In this document: positions 1-7,649 of the stretch, one piece after another | Numbering within the stretch: position 1 is the first letter of the stretch | Layout: each line of letters starts with the position of its first letter | Assembly: GCA_014695325.1 (NCBI GenBank) | Contig: JACJNZ010000039.1 | Span: 1,116,001 to 1,180,000 of the forward strand | From: Cyanobacteria bacterium FACHB-502 | GTDB lineage: Bacteria; Cyanobacteriota; Cyanobacteriia; Elainellales; Elainellaceae | Direction: 5' to 3' | DNA: 64,000 nucleotides | Position numbers and translations under genes: made by a program | Notes under the pieces: model-generated | What the model was told of the DNA's origin: nothing | What the model saw: the letters and a program-made list of their open reading frames with translations, nothing else | Databases searched by the model: none

Positions 1-1281
1 GATTTGATCGATCGTCCCTGCTTCAGCCGTAATCCACAGGCGGGCTGCCAGCAGCTTGTCAAAGAAACCTCTGGGTTTGCGAGCGGTCATTCGCCCAAAT
101 GCTGGGGGTTGAATTTCGATCGGGTAGGATTCTGGGTCGAACTGAAGTTTCCAGCCCCGCTCGTGCAGCGTTAGGAGGTCTTCGTCCCAGTTGGCGGAAA
201 GTCGCTTCCGGGCTTCGCTGTTGAGTCGCGCTTGCTGAACTTTTTCTTGACCGTAGGCAACCTCCATCAGGGTTTGCACCGTGAGCGGATGGCGGCGATC
301 GAACTGAGTCTTAAACAATAGCCAGACCATGAGACGCGCAGCCCCTTCGCGATGCTGCCAGAGGCTCATGATACTTTCCAGCAGCGTCTTGGAAAGAATG
401 CCGTGCTGATAGTGAGCAATTTGCTTGCGTCGTCCCTCTTCGTTGAGAAAATACTTTGCCCAAAGCCCGGCTCGAATCACAAAGGTAATGCCGACGAGTT
501 CTTTGTTGCTCAGGAGGTCGTGCTGATAGTGGTAGCGAGTGCCCAGCAAGTGCCAGAGCCGTCCTTCTTCTAGGGTGAAACCTTTGACCTTGCCCTGATT
601 GGGGTAGGAAATGAAGGTTGTGATTTTGCAGGGCTGTTTGGCGATCTCTTCGATCAGGGCTAGCTTTTGCTGTCGATTTAGGTCAGTCCGTTTTTTTAAG
701 CCAAGATAAGATTCGATCTGGCGATCGTCAATTACGAGTTCCTGCTCCCAGGGCTTGGCAAACTGAGTCGCGCAGGCAGCATAAATCAGGTGCATACAGG
801 CTGCCCGAATATCAAAGGTATCCACGACGGCGAGTGCGGCTGCCCCTGCCAGGGAGACTGGGTAATCATTTTCCAGGTCTTCTGTCACCCAGAAGTGAAT
901 TGCTCCCTGCCCGTTATCAATGTCTTTGGCGTAGTGGAGCTTGCCATCGGGATCGTTTTGCCAGGGGAGATGACCGCGCTGCGTCAAAATATTGCTTGCC
1001 TCCCAAATGGGCAGAGCCGAAGCCATGCGAGTCGATGAGCCATGAGCAAAGAGGTCAGGGTTAAGGTGAAGTCGCTCGGTGGGTCGATCGTTTCCTGATC
1101 GAGCGGATTTTTGACTTTGGCGAGCGGCGGTGGGCAACATCGTTTCGGGAACACTACGCGACCGAGCTTGCGTTGCCTGCTTCAAGCGAACAGCAGCAGA
1201 GTCAGAAGCCATTTGAGATTTAGCCCCCACGGGTTGAACTGGGAGGCGAAACAAATCCTTGGGTTGACTCATGTACACCAT
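1..1281 (-). CDS. Unrecognised cyanobacterial protein, C-terminus beyond window
   Basis: Reading the minus strand from an ATG at 1281 (alternative ATG at 1272, MSQPKDLF) gives 427 uninterrupted codons to the window edge, so the gene is incomplete. The first ~70 residues are basic and Ser/Gln-rich and look disordered. The rest is soluble, with no signal peptide or membrane helix, and rich in Trp, Arg and Gln. A stretch around residues 170-200 (DDRQIESYLGLKKRTDLNRQ) looks like a helix-turn-helix or winged-helix segment, and the regular basic helices resemble a DNA-binding or replication-type protein, but I do not recognise the family. HIP1-type CGATCG sites in the frame match the neighbours, so it looks native. 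A weak AGGA lies about 12 bases before the start. The reading frame is secure; the function is unknown. Confidence 0.8.
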   Translation of the reverse strand, partial: MVYMSQPKDLFRLPVQPVGAKSQMASDSAAVRLKQATQARSRSVPETMLPTAARQSQKSARSGNDRPTERLHLNPDLFAHGSSTRMASALPIWEASNILTQRGHLPWQNDPDGKLHYAKDIDNGQGAIHFWVTEDLENDYPVSLAGAAALAVVDTFDIRAACMHLIYAACATQFAKPWEQELVIDDRQIESYLGLKKRTDLNRQQKLALIEEIAKQPCKITTFISYPNQGKVKGFTLEEGRLWHLLGTRYHYQHDLLSNKELVGITFVIRAGLWAKYFLNEEGRRKQIAHYQHGILSKTLLESIMSLWQHREGAARLMVWLLFKTQFDRRHPLTVQTLMEVAYGQEKVQQARLNSEARKRLSANWDEDLLTLHERGWKLQFDPESYPIEIQPPAFGRMTARKPRGFFDKLLAARLWITAEAGTIDQI

Positions 1282-1776
1282 GGGAAATCCTGCTTGCTGC
1301 TAAGGTGGCTTAACGGGACTAAAACTCGATCGTCTTTTGTTTAGTAGAGAGATTAAGTTTGTGGAGGTGGGCTGAGGAGTGGCGAAGATGCCGCATTGCT
1401 CCCTAAATCCCCTCTAACCGGGGACTTAAAACTCTGAGAGCGAGCTAGATTCCTGGCAGAATTGAGAGCAGGATTCAGGATTGAGGAGGCAGTTCGGACA
1501 ACGGCTAGCACTTTTCAGACCTCTCCAGGGGTTGCTTTCTACATAGGTTACTCCATATATAGCGTTTAGCAAGCTGGTAGTTGCCGATTTGTTTATATAG
1601 ATAGAGTAGGGTGCTCGCCCGTTATGCCCAATTTAGGGCTAGATAGGGCTAGATAAAGTCAAGCCCCTGAGGTCGTGCCTTTCGAGCGGCACCAGAAATT
1701 TCACGCTGGCTCCAGATTCCAGGCGCGATCGACTCCCCTTGAATTGGAGTTGGAATTAAAACAAGCCGAAATACTT
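1282..1776. other. Intergenic region without a clear gene
   Basis: This lies between the unrecognised left-edge gene and the end of the rhomboid gene. Open frames here are extensions or shadows of the rhomboid region. The only structure I see is one copy of the dispersed C-rich element near 1400-1429. Confidence 0.5.
1400..1429. repeat. Dispersed C-rich palindromic element, copy 1
   Basis: The segment holds CCCTAAATCCCC followed by CCGGGGACTT. It is related, in opposite orientation, to the copy at 4979-5011, and also to the pair at 24086-24158. Short GC-rich elements of this kind are commonly scattered in cyanobacterial intergenic DNA. Confidence 0.6.
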
Positions 1777-2448
1777 TTACCGTTGCAGCATCCGCTCGAT
1801 TGTCGCAAACCCCTGCTGTAGCTGAGGCATATAACGAGCCGCCAGCACCCCGCCCACCATGCCAAACAAATGCCCCTGCCAGGAGATGCCGCGCCGGAAG
1901 GGTAATATTCCCCAGATCAGCGGTCCATAGAGTGCCAGGACGACGACAGCGATCGCGATCGATCCAAAGTCCTGCCTGAAATAGCCACGCGCCAGCAAAA
2001 AGCCCAGATAGCCAAAAACGACGCCGCTTGCCCCAATATGTAGCGAATTTCGGGACGCGAACAGCCAGACTCCTAAGCCGCTCACAATCCAGACGACAGC
2101 AGTCACGATCGCAAACTGATTGAACCCATTGAGCAAGACCAGCCAGCCCAGCACCAGAAACGGAACAGTATTTGCCGCCAAATGTGCCCAGGAGCCATGC
2201 AGCAAAGGCGCGAAGAGAATGCCCCGCAGTCCAATCTGAGTGCACGGACGAATGCCCAGCGCGTTAAGCCGATTTCGCAGCAAAAGCTGATCCACGGTTT
2301 CCAGTACCCAGAGCAGGACGATAAATCCTCCCAAAATCTCAAGCTGAAGCTGAATTGTTGGATCAAGTGCGATTACCCCTTCGGGGAACTGCGAAGCAAT
2401 CGGCTGCATTCTGATATCAAATTTTTGAAATACGCCCTGAAGCATCAT
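1777..2448 (-). CDS. Rhomboid family intramembrane serine protease
   Basis: This is an integral-membrane protease of the rhomboid family, which cleaves transmembrane substrates within the bilayer. With the ATG at 2448 it has 223 residues and about six hydrophobic helices. Family marks: HLAANT in the second helix region, the GASG loop with nucleophile Ser at about residue 141, and WQGH with the partner His at about 193. The frame stays open far upstream, but that part is antisense to the divergent aminotransferase gene and looks non-coding, so I chose a start near MMLQGVFQ; ATG 2409 (MQPIASQF) is equally possible. It is divergent from the aminotransferase, with under 100 bp between them. Substrate unknown. 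Confidence 0.85.
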   Translation of the reverse strand: MMLQGVFQKFDIRMQPIASQFPEGVIALDPTIQLQLEILGGFIVLLWVLETVDQLLLRNRLNALGIRPCTQIGLRGILFAPLLHGSWAHLAANTVPFLVLGWLVLLNGFNQFAIVTAVVWIVSGLGVWLFASRNSLHIGASGVVFGYLGFLLARGYFRQDFGSIAIAVVVLALYGPLIWGILPFRRGISWQGHLFGMVGGVLAARYMPQLQQGFATIERMLQR

Positions 2449-2493
2449 ACGAGATTTGTCGTGGGTTTCCAGTGACTTCACAAAGCCAAACGG

Positions 2494-2525
2494 TAAATTG
2501 CAAGTTTGATAAATTGCAAGTTTGA
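2494..2525. repeat. Perfect 16-bp tandem duplication
   Basis: TAAATTGCAAGTTTGA occurs twice head to tail, directly before the aminotransferase start. It probably arose by slippage and lies in the short divergent promoter region. Confidence 0.85.
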
Positions 2526-2535
2526 TACCGTGGAG

Positions 2536-3840
2536 ATGCCCCTTTTGTTCCTCTCTACCGTGATTGATTCTTTCACTGTGTCCCAACCTGCGATCGACCT
2601 GGGCTGGGTGCGTGCCCAGTTTCCGGCTCTGGCGCAAACCGTGAACGGAGAACCTGCCGTGTTTTTTGATGGTCCCGGTGGCACACAGGTTTCGCAGCGA
2701 GTCATCCAGGCGATGACCCATTACCTGACTTTTGCCAATGCCAACACCCACGGCGTTTTTCTCACCAGCCAGCGCACCGATCGCACGATCGAGTCTGCCC
2801 ATGCAGCAATGGCAGATTTTTTGCACTGTGCCCCGCAAGAAGTGGTATTTGGCGCGAATATGACGACGCTGACGTTTGCCCTCAGCCGATCGATCGCCCG
2901 TGAACTGAAGCCCGGAGATGAGATTGTAGTGACGCGGCTGGATCACGATGCCAATGTGTCTCCCTGGACGGCGTTAGCTGAGATCGGCGTGACGATTCGC
3001 TGGGTTGATTTTCACCCCGAAGACTGCACGCTAGATTATGAAGATTTGCAGCGTCAGATCACTGAGAAAACAAAGCTAGTAGCGATCGGCTATGCCTCGA
3101 ATGCGGTTGGAACAATTAGCGATGTGGCAAAAGCGGTTGAGCTGGCTCACCAAGTAGGAGCCTGGGTGTATATCGATGCGGTTCATTACGCGCCTCATGG
3201 GTCGATCGATGTCAAGGCGTTGGACTGTGACTTTCTCGCCTGTTCGCCCTACAAATTTTTTGCACCTCATGCGGGTGTGCTGTACGGCAAAGCAGAATTG
3301 CTAAATCGGCTGTATCCCTACAAAGTCCGTCCGGCAGCGAATACCTCGCCCGATCGCTGGGAAACCGGAACCCAAAATCATGAAGCAATGGCGGGCGTAA
3401 CGGCGGCGATCGAGTATTTAGCAGATCTGGGCAGAAAAGTTGACCCTCAAAGTGCCGATCGACGGGCTGCACTGGTAGCGGCAATGAACGCGATTCAGCA
3501 ATACGAAGCCGATTTAGCAAAATATCTCATCGCCGAACTGCTGCAAATTCCGGGTTTACAGTTTTACGGCATCACCGATTTCGATCGCATTCAGTGGCGC
3601 ACACCCACGGTCTCAATTCGGCTAAAGGGCTATCATCCAAAGCAGGTTGCTCAGGCGTTGAGCGATCGCGGCATTTTTACCTGGTCGGGCAACTACTACG
3701 CGCTGAATTTGAGTGAACGGCTCGGCGTCGAAGATCAGGGCGGCATGGTGCGAATTGGCTTAGCCCATTACAACACGACCGAGGAAATCGATCGAATGCT
3801 GGAGGTTTTGCATCAGCTTGCAAAAAGTGAATCACCATGA
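2536..3840 (+). CDS. Cysteine desulfurase-like class V aminotransferase
   Basis: This is a fold-type I PLP enzyme of the cysteine-desulfurase-like VC1184 group, related to SufS/CsdA. It is about 434 residues from ATG 2536. A TTG at 2506 would add ten residues within the 16-bp duplication and looks unlikely. Visible marks: FFDGPGGTQ near the N-terminus, YIDAVHYAPHG with the cofactor-binding Asp and His, and SPYKFFAPH carrying the PLP Schiff-base Lys. C-terminal residues form the usual small domain. I do not see the active-site Cys loop typical of SufS, so true desulfurase activity is uncertain. The stop overlaps the ATG of the GST gene (ATGA), so the two are translationally coupled; this suggests a joint thiol or sulfur role, which is inference. 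Confidence 0.85.
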   Translation: MPLLFLSTVIDSFTVSQPAIDLGWVRAQFPALAQTVNGEPAVFFDGPGGTQVSQRVIQAMTHYLTFANANTHGVFLTSQRTDRTIESAHAAMADFLHCAPQEVVFGANMTTLTFALSRSIARELKPGDEIVVTRLDHDANVSPWTALAEIGVTIRWVDFHPEDCTLDYEDLQRQITEKTKLVAIGYASNAVGTISDVAKAVELAHQVGAWVYIDAVHYAPHGSIDVKALDCDFLACSPYKFFAPHAGVLYGKAELLNRLYPYKVRPAANTSPDRWETGTQNHEAMAGVTAAIEYLADLGRKVDPQSADRRAALVAAMNAIQQYEADLAKYLIAELLQIPGLQFYGITDFDRIQWRTPTVSIRLKGYHPKQVAQALSDRGIFTWSGNYYALNLSERLGVEDQGGMVRIGLAHYNTTEEIDRMLEVLHQLAKSESP

Positions 3841-4859
3841 CTCAGCCTACCCGAAAAGCGAAAGCAACCTTACCTGCCAAATCCATTATCCGATTGGGTC
3901 GATTTGCCTGGACAACAATGTGGCATTTAATGATGTCTCGGCTTGCGCCACGCGATGCGTCGGGGGCTTACATTCGTCCAGCCAGCGAGTTTAGAAACGC
4001 GATTGATACAGATTCTAATCGCCCTTATCTGCCAGCCACAGGACGCTATCGGCTCTATGTAGGATTGGGTTGCCCATGGGCACATCGAACGCTGGTTATC
4101 CGTGCCCTGAAGGGATTAGAAGATGCAATTTCGGTAACGATCGTTTCTCCTTCGCCAGAAGCAGGAGGATGGATATTTGATACTCCAGAGAATGGCTTGC
4201 AGACGTTAGCGGAATTATATCAGCAAGCTAAACCGGGATATACCGGGCGATCGACTGTTCCCGTACTTTGGGATACACAAACACAAACGATCGTGAATAA
4301 CGAAAGCGCAGAAATCATCGTGATGCTGAACGATCGATTGAATGAATTTTCTCAGTATCCTGAACTCAATTTGTATCCTGCTGAGCTACGAGAAGCGATC
4401 GATTCCTGGAACGAAAAAATTTATGACGCAGTGAATAACGGCGTATATCGTTGCGGATTCGCCCAGACGCAAGCAGCCTATGATACTGCCGTGAATGAGC
4501 TTTTTACTGTTCTGAACGAGATTGATGTGGCTCTGGAACATCAGCGATATTTGTGCGGGAATCGCTTAACGCTGGCAGACGTGCGCCTGTTTACAACTCT
4601 GATCCGCTTTGATGCGGTTTACTATGGATTGTTTAAGTGCGATCGTCGCCGGATTCAGGACTACCCAAATCTGGCAGGCTATCTGCGCGATTTGTATCAG
4701 CTCCCAGGCGTGGCAAGCACTTGTGATCTGGAAGTGATTAAACGCGACTACTACGGCAATTTGTTTCCGCTGAATCCGGGCGGCATTATTCCCACAGGTT
4801 CCAGTCTGGACACTTTGCTTGCACCGCACGATCGAGCAAAGCTTAAGGACTTGTTTTAG
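3837..4859 (+). CDS. Glutathione S-transferase, glutathionyl-hydroquinone reductase type
   Basis: The 340-residue protein matches the Xi/omega-like GST group (YqjG/Ecm4), which uses an active-site Cys to reduce glutathionyl-hydroquinones and related conjugates. The motif GCPWAH at about residues 78-83 supplies the Cys. The thioredoxin-like N-domain includes VLWD and NNESAEI (a glutathione-binding cis-Pro/ESA region). The C-domain is all-helical and includes the LADVRLF segment. It is cytoplasmic, with no signal peptide. The gene starts inside the stop of the aminotransferase gene, so they form a two-gene operon. The family is secure; the physiological substrate is not. Confidence 0.9.
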   Translation: MTQPTRKAKATLPAKSIIRLGRFAWTTMWHLMMSRLAPRDASGAYIRPASEFRNAIDTDSNRPYLPATGRYRLYVGLGCPWAHRTLVIRALKGLEDAISVTIVSPSPEAGGWIFDTPENGLQTLAELYQQAKPGYTGRSTVPVLWDTQTQTIVNNESAEIIVMLNDRLNEFSQYPELNLYPAELREAIDSWNEKIYDAVNNGVYRCGFAQTQAAYDTAVNELFTVLNEIDVALEHQRYLCGNRLTLADVRLFTTLIRFDAVYYGLFKCDRRRIQDYPNLAGYLRDLYQLPGVASTCDLEVIKRDYYGNLFPLNPGGIIPTGSSLDTLLAPHDRAKLKDLF

Positions 4860-4978
4860 GGAGGGTCTTGAGGATAATAGATTGCGAAACCATCGAAAGA
4901 GCCTTTAGTCAGTGAGAGTGCGAATCGTTTAGTCGCCTGTACTGAAACGATCGAGAAAGAATATTTGACGATAAATCT

Positions 4979-5011
4979 CAAAGTCCCCCAGGATTGGGGG
5001 ATTTAGGGGAC
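4979..5011. repeat. Dispersed C-rich palindromic element, copy 2
   Basis: AAGTCCCCCAGGATTGGGGG is followed by ATTTAGGGGA. CCCCC and GGGGG form a small hairpin. It sits in the convergent gap between the GST and alcohol dehydrogenase genes and may also act as a terminator-like structure. Confidence 0.65.
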
Positions 5012-5058
5012 AGCGCACAACCTCTCCCACTGACCCACTATTCTTTAAGCGACAAATT

Positions 5059-6168
5059 CTAGAAAGTTAGAACCGTTCGGATTGCGTCACCCCGGTGCAT
5101 TAGATCAAAGGCTTCGTTCACTTGCTCGATCGGCATCACGTTCGTGATCAGATCATCAATGTTGATTTTGCCGTCCATGTACCAGTCCACAATCTTGGGA
5201 ACGTCGGTGCGTCCTCTTGCGCCACCAAACGCGCTGCCTCTCCAGACCCGACCTGTCACCAACTGAAACGGACGAGTGCTAATTTCCTGTCCGGCTCCCG
5301 CTACGCCGATGATCGTACTTTCGCCCCAGCCTTTATGACAGCACTCCAACGCCTGCCGCATTACATTCACATTGCCGATGCACTCAAAGCTATAGTCCGC
5401 ACCGCCTTTCGTCAGTTCTACCAGATGGGCAACCAGATCGCCTTCAACTTCCTTGGGATTGACAAAGTGAGTCATGCCCAGCTTTTCTGCCAGTTCGCGC
5501 TTCTGCGGATTCAGATCCACACCGACAATCATATTCGCCCCGACCATGCGGCAGCCTTGAATCACATTGAGTCCGATGCCGCCCAACCCAAAGACGACTA
5601 CGTTTGAACCGGGCTGCACCTTTGCGGTGTAAATTACGGCTCCCACGCCTGTCGTCACACCACAGCCGATGTAGCAAACTTTTTCAAACAGGGCATCTTC
5701 CCGGATTTTGGCAACGGCGATTTCGGGCAGCACGGTGTAATTGGCAAAGGTAGATGTGCCCATGTAGTGATGGATCATCTGACCATCGATCGAAAAACGG
5801 CTCGTTCCATCGGGCATCAGTCCTTTGCCCTGAGTCGATCGAATTGCCTGACAGAGATTTGTTTTGCGGCTGAGGCAGTATTCGCAGTTGCGGCACTCTG
5901 GCGTGTAGAGCGGAATCACATGATCTCCGGGTTTCACTGAAGTTACGCCTGCGCCCACTTCAACGACAACCCCGGCGCCCTCGTGACCTAGAATCGCCGG
6001 AAATAGCCCTTCGGGGTCTGACCCAGACAGCGTGAAAGCATCGGTGTGGCAAACGCCTGTCGCTTTGATTTCGACCAGCACTTCGCCTGCTTTTGGTCCT
6101 TCAAGCTGCACGGTTTCAATACTCAAAGGTTTGCCTGCTTCCAAGGCTACGGCTGCTTTCACATCCAT
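5059..6168 (-). CDS. frmA: S-(hydroxymethyl)glutathione dehydrogenase, class III alcohol dehydrogenase
   Basis: It oxidises S-hydroxymethylglutathione, the spontaneous adduct of formaldehyde and glutathione, with NAD(P); this is the main formaldehyde detoxification step. It has 369 residues, the family's normal length. Catalytic zinc site: CHTDAF (Cys and following residues) and GHEGAG. Structural zinc: four Cys in [15 protein letters not shown]. Nucleotide-binding GLGGIG lies near residue 200. An AGGAGAAAATTT spacer before ATG 6168 is a good ribosome binding site. It ends the minus-strand run containing the GcvT fusion and flavoprotein, where formaldehyde from demethylation is a plausible reason for its presence. 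Tandem GGTCT repeats lie just upstream. Confidence 0.95.
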   Translation of the reverse strand: MDVKAAVALEAGKPLSIETVQLEGPKAGEVLVEIKATGVCHTDAFTLSGSDPEGLFPAILGHEGAGVVVEVGAGVTSVKPGDHVIPLYTPECRNCEYCLSRKTNLCQAIRSTQGKGLMPDGTSRFSIDGQMIHHYMGTSTFANYTVLPEIAVAKIREDALFEKVCYIGCGVTTGVGAVIYTAKVQPGSNVVVFGLGGIGLNVIQGCRMVGANMIVGVDLNPQKRELAEKLGMTHFVNPKEVEGDLVAHLVELTKGGADYSFECIGNVNVMRQALECCHKGWGESTIIGVAGAGQEISTRPFQLVTGRVWRGSAFGGARGRTDVPKIVDWYMDGKINIDDLITNVMPIEQVNEAFDLMHRGDAIRTVLTF

Positions 6169-6258
6169 AAATTTTCTCCTGCGATCGTTTCGGTAAAGCT
6201 TGTTTAAGCTTCTTGCATGATGGGTGGTTAAACCATTCTTTGACTATGACATATCGTT

Positions 6259-6305
6259 CTAAAAATTAAGGTCTGGCTAGAAATTAAGGTCTAGAAAATC
6301 AGACC
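6259..6305. promoter_or_regulatory. Candidate operator: tandem AAATTAAGGTCT repeats upstream of frmA
   Basis: Two 18-bp units (6259-6276 and 6277-6294) share AAATTAAGGTCT. The second is followed by AGAAAATCAGACC, so GGTCT is also mirrored as AGACC. Another TTGGTCT lies near 6338. The cluster is 90 bp upstream of the frmA start and just downstream of the GntR gene, where a local regulator could act. The binding protein is a guess. Confidence 0.45.
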
Positions 6306-6369
6306 GCATCAATTCCATGTGCTGATTCGTGAATATTGGTCTGAAGGCTTGGGCTGAACCGTTGGTCTC

Positions 6370-7107
6370 CTATTCCGATCGCCTCTGCAAGTCCTGTTTT
6401 CTAATCTCCACTGAGTATGCCAATCGATCGCCTCGCGAGAGGGCTTCTCCGGTGACGATCGGCTGATGAGCGGGGGTGTAGGCAGTGTAGCAGTAGACGA
6501 TCAGCGGCTCCCCAAGGGGAACGCCTAGATATTCGCTGGTTTCAGGGTTGGCACGAGTAGATTCGAGGGTGGCGGTAATGCGATCGATCAGAACGCCATT
6601 TTGCTCTAGGGTGGGAAAGGTCATGTGCTGCTTCAGGTCTTTAGCGTAGGTTTTGCCCAGGTTTGCCAGGATGTAGGTAATATCAATGGCAACGGGAACG
6701 TCGTTCAGCAGCAGCAGTTTTTTTTGCAGATAGACTTCGGATTGATTGGGCGAAAGTTGCAGTGTTTGACGAATGGTAGACGGAGGAGAAACCGATTTAA
6801 ACACAAGATTGCGAATGGAACTGGTGACACCCTGACGAAGCATATCCGCTTCAAAAAAAATCATCGGGCTGGACAGCGAATAAGTGACTTTGCGCTGTTC
6901 TTTGACAAACACGCCCTTGCCGCGCTGAGAAACGACTAAGCCCTGGTTGACCAGATTGGCGATCGCTCGTCGGGCAGTAATGCGGCTGACTGCAAACTGC
7001 AGCATGAGCTGGTGTTCGCTGGGCAACTGTTCGCCCGGTTTAAACTCGCCGTTTGTGATTTGATGACGAAGCTGCTCAGAAATTGCCAGGTGAAGGGGAA
7101 TCGGCAT
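6370..7107 (-). CDS. GntR family transcriptional regulator with UTRA domain (HutC subfamily)
   Basis: This is a ligand-responsive DNA-binding regulator of 245 residues. The N-terminal ~70 residues are the GntR winged helix (LRHQITNGEFKPGEQLPSE, then RITARRAIANLV and the wing QRGKGVFV). Residues ~90-240 match the UTRA effector domain of the HutC subfamily, known from histidine, phosphonate and amino-sugar regulators. It lies between frmA and the 173-aa gene, all minus strand and closely spaced, so the natural inference is that it controls this catabolic locus. The effector cannot be read from sequence. Confidence 0.9.
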   Translation of the reverse strand: MPIPLHLAISEQLRHQITNGEFKPGEQLPSEHQLMLQFAVSRITARRAIANLVNQGLVVSQRGKGVFVKEQRKVTYSLSSPMIFFEADMLRQGVTSSIRNLVFKSVSPPSTIRQTLQLSPNQSEVYLQKKLLLLNDVPVAIDITYILANLGKTYAKDLKQHMTFPTLEQNGVLIDRITATLESTRANPETSEYLGVPLGEPLIVYCYTAYTPAHQPIVTGEALSRGDRLAYSVEIRKQDLQRRSE

Positions 7108-7127
7108 TGAGAGGGCGATCGGGTGAG

Positions 7128-7649
7128 TTAAAGAGGCTGAAGCTTTGCTTGAAGTTGAGGCAAATCTTTCTGAGCGGCGTGTAGTTCAAGGGCGGGTTTT
7201 CCAGCAATTGGGTGTCGCCAGATTAGCACAGAAATTCCGTTGATGCGAGCAGGGGCAGCACAGTGCAGCGGCAGATTTTCCAGTCGGTGAGGCGGTTTAG
7301 AAATCGCAATCAGCAACAGTTGAGATAAGGCGGCTTCAGGCAGAATCAACGACCCCAGCCAGTTAAATTTTTTGATCCAGACATGCTGAGTGGACAAAGT
7401 ATTCAAAACCTGAGCAATGGGGGCATTGTCTCCGCAACAGGAAATCCGAAAGTTGTTTTCACAGAGCCGCAGAATTGAGCAATGCTCGCCGCCAAGCTGA
7501 GATTCAAGAGATCGAAACGGCGCAATTCGATCGATCGCTTCACCTACGATACTTTTCATTGCTTGCAGACCATCAACGCCTGCGATATCCCAGAGGTAGG
7601 TTTTGATCTCCGTTTCTGTTCTCTCTTTCGTTCCCATTTTCGTTCTCAC
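7128..7649 (-). CDS. Uncharacterised 173-aa protein of the GcvT-fusion operon
   Basis: It is a soluble protein without signal or membrane segment. Its ATG lies within the last codons of the DUF1989-GcvT gene (4-bp overlap), so the two are translated together. Length, position next to a folate-dependent aminomethyltransferase, and the FRSL, WLG and leucine-rich beta pattern are reminiscent of the small gamma subunit of heterotetrameric sarcosine oxidase, which has a GcvT-N-like fold. That similarity is weak and by eye. Cys-containing segments (CSILRLC, RISCCG) are notable. It is probably an accessory or structural partner of the fusion enzyme. Confidence 0.7.
   Translation of the reverse strand: MRTKMGTKERTETEIKTYLWDIAGVDGLQAMKSIVGEAIDRIAPFRSLESQLGGEHCSILRLCENNFRISCCGDNAPIAQVLNTLSTQHVWIKKFNWLGSLILPEAALSQLLLIAISKPPHRLENLPLHCAAPARINGISVLIWRHPIAGKPALELHAAQKDLPQLQAKLQPL

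Noticed and set aside
1649-2245. 198-codon minus-strand frame over the rhomboid gene
   Set aside because: Its overlapping frame encodes rhomboid motifs in order; this frame is rich in Arg, Trp and Cys without any motif and is a shadow.
5122-5607. 161-codon plus-strand frame
   Set aside because: Antisense to frmA; no start context or domain.
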